This document shows, piece by piece, positions 25,993 to 34,000 of a stretch of 64,000 bases of DNA. A program made the position numbers and the translations under genes. Within the stretch, counting starts at the first letter, position 1. Each line of letters opens with the position of its first letter. Source of the DNA: Flavobacterium sp. MDT1-60 (lineage in GTDB: Bacteria; Bacteroidota; Bacteroidia; Flavobacteriales; Flavobacteriaceae); contig NZ_CP062159.1 in NCBI RefSeq assembly GCF_014844035.1, forward strand, positions 806,001 to 870,000, written 5' to 3'. Under the pieces are notes generated by a model, which was not told where the DNA came from, searched no databases, and saw only the letters and a list, made by a program, of their open reading frames with translations.

Positions 25993-26079
25993 CACAGAGA
26001 TTCACAAAGAAGTCGCAAAGTAACGCAAAAAGAATATAAAATTTTGTGAATCTTGGTGCCTTCTTTGTGAATCTCTGTG
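25993..26079. repeat. Palindromic element in front of bioD
   Basis: A perfect 20-bp inverted repeat (CACAGAGATTCACAAAGAAG at 25993-26012 and its complement at 26060-26079) encloses a 47-nt loop that carries the GTCGCAAAG word of other elements. The right arm ends 12 nt before the bioD ATG, so the hairpin could affect bioD translation. Confidence 0.7.
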
Positions 26080-26091
26080 AAACAAAAGCTT

Positions 26092-26709
26092 ATGAAAATA
26101 TTTATAACAGGAATTTCCACCGATGTTGGTAAAACGGTGACTTCAGCAATTGTGGTTGAAGCTTTAGAAGCCGATTATTGGAAACCAATTCAGGCGGGAG
26201 ATTTAGACAATTCTGATAGTCATAAAGTGAAATCTCAGGTTTCAAATTCTAAATCCCATTTTTACCCAAACGCTTATCAATTAAATACACCAGCAAGTCC
26301 TCATTTGGCTGCAGAAATTGATGGAATTACAATTGATTTAAAAAAAATTCAGGAGCCAAAAACAGAAAATCATTTGGTTATTGAAGGTGCGGGAGGAATT
26401 TTTGTTCCATTGAACGAAAAAGATACAATTGTAGATTTGATTCAGCCTGATTATAAAATAATTGTCGTTTCGAGACATTACTTGGGAAGCATCAACCATA
26501 CTTTATTGACTATTGAAGCAATTCAAAGTAGAGGTTTTAAAGTGGCAGGAATTATCTTCAGCGGAAGCGAAAACAAATCGACGGAAAGTTTGATTCTGAA
26601 TAAAACCGGAATAAAATGCATAGGAAGAATTGACGAAGAACCGTATTTCGACCAAAACGTCATTCGCGAATACGCCGATTTATTTCGGGAAAAAATTCTT
26701 GGGTTGTAG
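26092..26709 (+). CDS. bioD: Dethiobiotin synthetase
   Basis: I start at ATG 26092, which gives the normal N-terminus MKIFITGISTDVGKTVTSAI; an in-frame GTG at 26077 lies in the repeat arm and adds an unlikely peptide. The 205-residue enzyme closes the ureido ring of dethiobiotin with CO2 and ATP. The P-loop GISTDVGKT (7-15), KPIQAGDLDN, VIEGAGGIFVPLN and VVSRHYLGSINHTLLT are typical. It lies between the sigma-factor operon and bioA on the plus strand, with palindromic repeats on both sides. Family length is 200-230 residues. Confidence 0.93.
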   Translation: MKIFITGISTDVGKTVTSAIVVEALEADYWKPIQAGDLDNSDSHKVKSQVSNSKSHFYPNAYQLNTPASPHLAAEIDGITIDLKKIQEPKTENHLVIEGAGGIFVPLNEKDTIVDLIQPDYKIIVVSRHYLGSINHTLLTIEAIQSRGFKVAGIIFSGSENKSTESLILNKTGIKCIGRIDEEPYFDQNVIREYADLFREKILGL

Positions 26710-26710
26710 T

Positions 26711-26907
26711 ATATAGAGATAGATTATAGAGGCAAGAAGCAAGAGGCAAGAAGAAGATAGAGATTTAAACAGGAATTGCTGGTAAGAAAATAGACTATTG
26801 AATTAGGAGAATAGAAACAAGAATTGAGGGTTAGCAAATAGACTTTCTTATCTTTGCGGAAACTATAGAGTTTAGTCTTTCTTCTTGACTCTATAATCTA
26901 TTCTCTA
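26711..26907. repeat. Imperfect palindromic spacer between bioD and bioA
   Basis: The outer words TATAGAGATAGATTATAGAG (about 26712-26731) and CTCTATAATCTATTCTCT (about 26889-26906) pair with few mismatches. Inside are AAGAAGCAAGAGGCAAGAAG on the left and TCTTTCTTCTTGAC on the right. The bioA promoter element lies within. No ORF is supported. Confidence 0.5.
26849..26856 (+). promoter_or_regulatory. Candidate -7 element for bioA
   Basis: TATCTTTG, followed by C, is a perfect TAnnTTTG match 56 nt before the bioA ATG. A TTG at 26824-26826 is 22 nt upstream, slightly long for the -33 element. Confidence 0.45.
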
Positions 26908-26912
26908 AAAAA

Positions 26913-28184
26913 ATGACATTAACAGAAAAAGACAGCCAATACCTGTGGCATCCTTATACCCAGCATAAAACTTCGCAAACGCCAATCGCAATTTCAAGAG
27001 GAGAAGGCGCACTGCTTTGGGATGAAAACAATAAAGAATACATTGATGCGATCGCCTCTTGGTGGGTAAACCCTTTTGGACATAGCAATAAATTTATTGC
27101 CGATGCGATTTACAAGCAATTGACGACTTTAGAACATGTTTTGTTTGGTGGATTTACACATGAACCGGCCATAAAAGTGGCGGAGAAATTGATCGAAATT
27201 CTGCCAAAAAATCAACAGAAAATCTTCTTTTCAGACAATGGTTCAACTGCTGTAGAAGTAGCAATTAAAGTGGCACTGCAGTATTTCTTCAATAAAAATG
27301 AAAAACGTACAACTATAATTGCTTTCGAAAATGCGTTTCACGGAGATACTTTTGCGGCCATGGCGGCAAGTGGAATTTCGTTTTATACGCAGGCCTTTCA
27401 AGGAATGTTTATTGATGTTGTCAGAATTCCGGTTCCGGTTAAAGGGCAGGAAGAGGAAAGTTTTGAAGCGTTGAAAAATGTAATTAAAACTCACAATTGT
27501 GCTGGATTTATTTTTGAACCTTTGGTACAGGGTGCAGCCGGAATGGTGATGTATGAAGCCGATGCATTAGCTAAATTAATTCAGATTTGTAAAGAGAATA
27601 AGGTTTTGACAATCGCTGATGAAGTAATGACGGGCTTTGGTAAAACGGGTAAAACCTTTGCAATGGATTATGTTTCAGAAGATCCGGATATGATTTGTTT
27701 ATCGAAAGCATTAACCGGAGGCACAATTCCGATGGCGATTACAACATTCACCCAAGAAGTTTTTGATGCTTTTTATGATGATGATATCAATAAAGCCTTA
27801 TTTCACGGTCACACTTTTACTGCAAACCCAACAGGTTGTGCGGCAGCATTGGCCAGTATTGATTTATTGCAAACGGATGAAATGCAGGCTAATATTGAGA
27901 GAATCAATAAAAGTCATTTAGAGTTTCAGCAAAAAATTGAAAACCATTCAAAAGTAATTACGGCCAGAACATTAGGGGTTATTTTTGCTGTTGAAATCAA
28001 ATCAGATGCTGAAGAAAGCTACTATGGATCGATGCGTACAAAATTGTATAATTTCTTTATCGATAAAGGCGTTATTTTAAGACCGGTTGGAAACATAGCT
28101 TATATTCTGCCACCGTATATAATGACTGATGAACAACTTCAGAAAGTTTATAAAACAATTGAAGAAGCCATAGAAATGGTATGA
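26913..28184 (+). CDS. bioA: Adenosylmethionine--8-amino-7-oxononanoate aminotransferase
   Basis: The 423-residue class III aminotransferase converts KAPA to DAPA in biotin synthesis, using SAM as amino donor. BioA-specific N-terminal LWHPYTQHKTS (11-21) and IASWWVNPFGH (Trp51-Trp52 region) are present, with FFSDNGSTAVEVAIK, ADEVMTGFGKTGKTFA (Asp236) and the PLP Lys265 in CLSKALTGG. The length is normal. It is followed after about 215 nt of repeat-rich DNA by a beta-ketoacyl synthase gene in the same direction. Confidence 0.95.
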   Translation: MTLTEKDSQYLWHPYTQHKTSQTPIAISRGEGALLWDENNKEYIDAIASWWVNPFGHSNKFIADAIYKQLTTLEHVLFGGFTHEPAIKVAEKLIEILPKNQQKIFFSDNGSTAVEVAIKVALQYFFNKNEKRTTIIAFENAFHGDTFAAMAASGISFYTQAFQGMFIDVVRIPVPVKGQEEESFEALKNVIKTHNCAGFIFEPLVQGAAGMVMYEADALAKLIQICKENKVLTIADEVMTGFGKTGKTFAMDYVSEDPDMICLSKALTGGTIPMAITTFTQEVFDAFYDDDINKALFHGHTFTANPTGCAAALASIDLLQTDEMQANIERINKSHLEFQQKIENHSKVITARTLGVIFAVEIKSDAEESYYGSMRTKLYNFFIDKGVILRPVGNIAYILPPYIMTDEQLQKVYKTIEEAIEMV

Positions 28185-28189
28185 TTTTG

Positions 28190-28375
28190 CCCACAGATTT
28201 GACGGATTAAACGTATTTACGCCGATAAATAATTTGAAATCGGTGCAGATCAGCTTAATCCACGTCTTCAGTGTTCCATTTTTCACAAAACTTCGTGAAC
28301 TTTGCGATTAATTAATTCAAACATTTTGCAAAGTTTTGCGACCTTTGCGTAAATCCTTGCGACCTTTGCGGTTAA
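28190..28375. repeat. Repeat-rich spacer before the beta-ketoacyl synthase gene
   Basis: The gap holds a direct repeat TTGCGACCTTTGCG (28335-28348 and 28357-28370) and related CTTTGCGA and GCAAAG words that can also pair with each other. They match the vocabulary of the 4943-5046 element. No ORF is supported. Confidence 0.5.
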
Positions 28376-28400
28376 ATGCAATAGTCATAAAAATACTATT

Positions 28401-29570
28401 TTGAATACACAAAAAATCTCCATAACGGCTTTTTCTTCTATTTCCCCTTTAGGGAATAATGTCGATGAAGTTTGGCAAAAATACCTTGATAACCAACATT
28501 GTTTTTCACAACAATTCCTGGATCAGCAGGAAACTTCGGTTGCTGCTTTAAGTGCCAAATCAAAACAGATTGTTGCCGAAATTCGGGAATCAGATCCTAA
28601 ATATAAATTTTTAGATGATTCCGTTTTATTTGCTTTAGCAGCTTCGAGAAAAGCAGTTCAGCAAGCGGGCTGGAGTTCAGAAGATATCTTCGGAATCAAT
28701 ATCGGATCCTCTCGTGGTGCTACAGATTTATTTGAAAAGCATTATAAGGAATATATAGATACCGGAAAAGCGCAGACCTTAGCTTCTCCAACCACTACTT
28801 TAGGGAATATTTCGTCCTGGATTGCGCATGATTTACAAAGTGTTGGTCCTGAAATTTCACATTCCATAACTTGTTCAACAGCACTTCACGCATTATTAAA
28901 TGGAGTAGCATGGTTGAAATCAGGAATGGCCGATAAGTTTTTAGTAGGAGGGAGTGAAGCACCGCTGACTGATTTTACCATTGCTCAAATGAGAGCTTTG
29001 AAAATCTATTCACGCATTAATCAAATCGAAGAAGTCTGGCCAAATCTTGCTTTTGATTTTGAGAAAACGCAAAACACTATGATTTTGGGTGAAGGCTCGG
29101 CAGTTTGTTGTTTAGAAGCTGGAGAAAAAGACAATGCAATTGCTTACATTACAGGTGTTGGTTATGCAACAGAAATTCTGGAACACAATATTTCGATTTC
29201 TGCGGAAGCAGACTGTTTTCAGAAATCAATGAAAATGGCATTAAAAGATGAAAATCTGGAAGATATTGACGTTATCGTAATGCATGCTCCCGGAACGATA
29301 AAAGGAGATTTAACAGAATTGCGTGCCATCGAAAAAGTATTCGGATCAAAATTGCCACTACTGACAACAAATAAATGGAAAATTGGACACACGTTTGGAG
29401 CGTCCGGAATATTAAGTTTGGAATTAGCTCTTTTAATGATGCAGCATAATGCGTTTGTTGCAGTACCATTTGGAGAGAAGCAAACTCAAACCAAATCAAT
29501 TAAAAAGGTATTAATTAATGCGGTTGGTTTTGGAGGAAATGCCGTAAGTATTTTGATTGAAAAGAAATAA
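28401..29570 (+). CDS. Beta-ketoacyl synthase (FabB/F-like) near biotin genes
   Basis: The 389-residue protein begins with TTG (28401) and is a thiolase-fold condensing enzyme. The catalytic triad of FabB/FabF type is complete: Cys158 in SITCSTALHAL, His295 in VMHAPGTIKGDLTE and His330 in KWKIGHTFGASG. The sequence is shorter and more divergent than housekeeping FabF (about 415 residues). It lies directly downstream of bioA, so a role in supplying the pimeloyl chain for BioF is possible, but this is position-based inference; a general or aryl-polyene-type fatty synthase is the alternative. A perfect palindromic terminator follows. Confidence 0.8.
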   Translation: MNTQKISITAFSSISPLGNNVDEVWQKYLDNQHCFSQQFLDQQETSVAALSAKSKQIVAEIRESDPKYKFLDDSVLFALAASRKAVQQAGWSSEDIFGINIGSSRGATDLFEKHYKEYIDTGKAQTLASPTTTLGNISSWIAHDLQSVGPEISHSITCSTALHALLNGVAWLKSGMADKFLVGGSEAPLTDFTIAQMRALKIYSRINQIEEVWPNLAFDFEKTQNTMILGEGSAVCCLEAGEKDNAIAYITGVGYATEILEHNISISAEADCFQKSMKMALKDENLEDIDVIVMHAPGTIKGDLTELRAIEKVFGSKLPLLTTNKWKIGHTFGASGILSLELALLMMQHNAFVAVPFGEKQTQTKSIKKVLINAVGFGGNAVSILIEKK

Positions 29571-29587
29571 TTAGATTTTAGATTTTA

Positions 29588-29626
29588 CAAAAAACTCCAT
29601 TCGCCGCGGCGAATGGAGTTTTTTTG
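29588..29626. terminator. Perfect palindromic bidirectional terminator
   Basis: An 18-bp perfect palindrome centred at 29606/29607 (ACTCCATTCGCC / GGCGAATGGAGT with A- and T-runs outside) lies between convergent genes and can terminate transcription both ways. Confidence 0.9.
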
Positions 29627-29643
29627 TATTCCTGGTTTTTTAT

Positions 29644-31026
29644 TTATTGAAATACGATTTTCTTCGTTACAGCATAATCATTTTCCAAAGTCACTTTTAC
29701 CAATAAAACCTGATTGACTGATTGTAGATTTGCTATCTGTAATTCAGTAGATCCAACTTTCTTTTTGTTATAAAGTAGTTTTCCGTTGATATCAAAAACG
29801 GTAACTTCTTTGATGTTTTCTTTTGCTGATATTACTTTGATTGTTTTATCTTTTACAGAAACTAAAAGTCCATTTTCGACATTTTCGAAATCACCAGTGC
29901 CAAGTGTTTTGTTGGTATAACGAAGTACAAAACGGTCTGCGAAATTTCCGATTGCCGTTGTAAAGGTATAGTTTGCAGCACGCAGGTCCTGAATCTTACC
30001 CGTTATTTTGTCTTCCAGATAAATGGACTGAGTGGTAAATATACCATCCGCCTGATCAATAGAGATCGTAAAATCCCCGGCAATGGTAGTCTTATATCCT
30101 AACGGAACTGTATCCGTATCGGTAAAAGGCAGTGCACGTCCCTGAATTACAAATTTTCTTGTCCCTCCAATACTGTAAAAGTCGATGTATTTGTTTCCGT
30201 CAAATGAAAGACCATCATATCCTCTGTCGTAATCGTTGCTTGCCCCTTCTATATACCCTACAAGCATTTGTTTGAAGGCTCCTTCCTCATTGGTCAAGTT
30301 TAACCACACACGATTTTTTTCTATACCTGTAGTTTTTGAAGTTTTGCCCGGTTTGAAAAACTGAGCGTTTTTATCAGCACCAATACGCATTGAATTGGTA
30401 AATTGAATTTGTCCCGGAAAACTAAATCCAGCCATAAAGGATTGTCCAGCTGCTATATAGCCCTGCGGTGCGCTGTTAATATTTCCCGGTGCATCATTTG
30501 CTGTTTTTGCGGCTTTCATTGTTTTGGTACCTCCACTCAAATTATAACTTGCATAATCATCGGCATTATATCTGTAATAACCTCCAAGTGTTACCGGTGT
30601 ATTGTGTGTCCAGAAATACAATGTCCCCTGCAATACCCCCTTATTGTTAAGATCGGAAAGGAATTTATCGGCATCAATAGCAGACGGATAAGGGTTTCCA
30701 ATCAAATAATTTTTTCCTGAATCATAGGTTTCACTCGTAACGGTTCCGTTGTTTGGCGTTCCTCTAAAAGTAGCCGTATATGGAGCTCTTACTGTATTTG
30801 ATGTTCCTTCGGGACCACGGATGATATATCCTTTACCAACAATCATCACATTGGTTTTAGGAGTTGCGACCCAGCCTGTTCCATCAAATCTAAAATATTT
30901 ATTGCTTTCCGTTAAAGGTGAAACAGCTGCCAAAGTCTGTCCTTTAACAGGCGTTGACCAATATACATAATCCGCCTGACGAATTGGAAGAGTAGTACGT
31001 ACATACTCAATACTTCCTGTATTGAT
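29644..31026 (-). repeat. Left arm of 1383-bp inverted repeat
   Basis: The 3' end of this gene matches 40998-42380 on the opposite strand without indels and with only scattered base differences. Identity stops abruptly upstream of TCAATACAGGAAGTATTGAG. A few bases past the stop codon (AATAAAAA) are shared too. Confidence 0.9.
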
Positions 31027-34000
31027 TGTGTTATCTGTACTTTCCTGCAATAAAGTAGAACTATCCTGAAAGGTTAGTGTACCAGTTGGAGCTACTGTTA
31101 TTGCGTCAGTAACTTTTAAAGTGTTACCACTTTGCACTACTAAAGAACCGTTAGCTATTACAGAAAGTGTATTGGCATAAAATTCAAGATTAGTACCCGA
31201 AATAATTGGATTATTTGGTGTAGTTGGTATAATCACACAGTCTGCAGAAGTTGGAATTCCCGCAGGATTCCAGTTTGGACCATAACTCCAGTCTGTAAGT
31301 TGAGAGCCTGAACCTTGTCCTCCTAGCCATGTTTTAGTAACTGGTGGTGAAACTGATAAAGGTGATGCCATTGTGGCAACACAATCAGAACTATTTTTTA
31401 CACTTACCGTATGAGATCCTACCGCAACATTGCTAAAAGTCCCTGATGCAAAATAATTAGTACCGTCTATACTATAGGTAATACCTGCACCTGTTGGTGC
31501 TGTTACTACTATTGTTCCTGTATTTACTGAACAGGTTGGTTGTATGGTTACTGTGGCTGTTGGGGTTGTTGGCAGGGCATTTACTATTACACTATAAGTT
31601 GCAGTAGCATTTGTACATGGACTATTAGAAACCGTCATCGTAAGTGTAACTGTATTTCCGGCATCTCCCGGAGCAGCAGTATAAACGGGTGTCAACGTAG
31701 TTGCTCCAGATGTAATACTTCCTGCACCGTTTTCGGTCCATAATATTGTTCCGTTTGATGATGTTGCCCCGCTTACCGTTGCTGTTGCATTTGAACAAAT
31801 TGCTTGGCTGCCTCCAGCTATAGCCGTTGGCAAGGCATTTACAGTTATTGTTACCGAAGAACAAACTGAATTATAATTACATGGAGCTCCGTTTTCATAA
31901 CGTCCATAATAAGTTGTCGTGGTTATTGGACTAACAGAAAGATTATTACCAGTACCCGCCAAAGTACCTCCACAAGAAGCTGTATACCATTTTATGGTTT
32001 CGCCTGTTCCGCCGCCGCCGCCATTAAGCGTCAAAGTAGTACTTCCTCCATTACAGATAGTTGTTAGGCTTGCTGACGCAGATGTTGGATCAGCTGATTC
32101 CTGGTTAACTGTAACCAATTGAGAAATACCTCCTGTTGTAGCAGCACATGGCGAAGCGGTGTTCTCTATTCTAACCCAATAAGTTGCGTTACTACTAAGA
32201 GCACCTGTAGCATATGAAATTGAGGTAGCTCCTGAAATTGGACTTGTTCCAACTACAGATCCTGTTCCCCATTGATACGTTGCTCCTGTTCCCAAAGTTC
32301 CGCCGACAGCTGTTAATGTTGTCGAACTTCCGTTACAGATCGTTGTTGTTCCGCTTATACTAGTCGGTGCAACGGATGGGGTGTTAACTGTCACCACTTG
32401 AGAAATACCTCCTGTTGTAGCAGTACATGGCGAAGCGGTGTTCTCTATTCTAACCCAATAAGTTGCGTTACTACTAAGAGCACCTGTCGCATATGAAATT
32501 GAGGTAGCTCCTGAAATTGGACTTGTTCCAACTACAGATCCTGTCCCCCATTGATACGTTGCTCCTGTTCCCAAAGTTCCACCGACAGCTGTTAATGTTG
32601 TCGAACTTCCGTTACAGATCGTTGTTATTCCGCTTATACTAGTCGGTGCAACGGATGGTGTATTTACCGTAAGCACAACTGGATTTGATGTAACTGATGG
32701 GGTACATGTACCACCAACAATACAGCGATACTGATAATTATTCATACCAGAAGTAGCACCTGTAATATTCATCGTTGCTGTAGTCACATTACTATAAACG
32801 CCAGTATTTGTTAGACCTGTAAAAACTCCTCCTGTACTCACTTCCCATTGATAATTTACACCCGTCCCTGAGCCAACAATAGTAAATGAAGCATTATTTG
32901 CTACACATGTACTTGTTGGACTTGGTTGAGTTGTAATTGATGGAGCCGTATTTGTAGCATTAACTGTAAATGACGCTGAACTGGTACAATTTCTTAGAGA
33001 TGTTGTAACATTATATGTTCTAGGCAATAAACCTGTCAAATTTTTTCCTGTAGACGTGTATCCTGCCGGAGCAGAAGACCAGGAATATACATAAGGATCT
33101 GTCCATGCAGCAGTAGTGAGGTTAACGAAAGTTCCAACAGGAGCTGAACTTCCCACCCCTGTAAGTGATGTAGCTGAAGGTCCATCATTAAAGCTATAAC
33201 CAGCTATCAAGGTACTAAAAGAAGCATCATAATCTACAAATCCTGCTGCCAATTTAGCAACATCTGCTGGTAAAAGAGCTTCACTCCAAAAACCTACTTT
33301 AAAAATTTCTCCTGTTAAACCATTTCCTGCAGCATCCATTACTGCATACCCTATCTTTGTTGAATAATTTGTATCTGAACCATAATTTGATGTCAAACTC
33401 CCGGCTGATGATTTCAAAACTCCATTCAGGTAAATTTTTAAACCTCCTACCGTACCATCTCCTGTAACTGCAATATGATACCAAAGACCCGGAGTAATTT
33501 CAGACTTAGGCATATCAACCTGTCCCCCACCAGCAGTATAACATCTTAAATTATCCTGTTCAAAGGCAACTTCAATAGCATTATTTTGCCCAAAAATTGA
33601 CATTCTGGTAACATAATTTAAATTATCAAATTTAATCCAGCCCTCAACTGTAAATTTAGCTCTATTGGATAACAGTCTCTGACTAAGATCTACTCCTTGA
33701 GTAGTTGCATCCGTACCAGCTCTCACAAAAGCCAAAGAAGCTGGATTTGAAGCATTTGTAATCGAAATTGTTCCAGTTGCATCCGTAGGACATGCAACAT
33801 TCGATGCTGTCCCTGTTATTGTTGGTGGTGAGCTGTATTTATAAACTGTAATTGGCCCTCCCGACATTGTTGCGGTACACAAAGTTGAGACTTTGCTTGC
33901 TGTAACGGTATATTTTCCTGTAGTATTAAATGCGCCAAAACTGATAGCCAAACCTGTACCTGCAACCGGTGATCCTACGGCAACGGTTCCTCTGTATAAT

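Noticed and set aside
26077..26091. GTG start for bioD
   Set aside because: It lies in the arm of the palindromic repeat and adds five residues before the conserved MKIFITG start.
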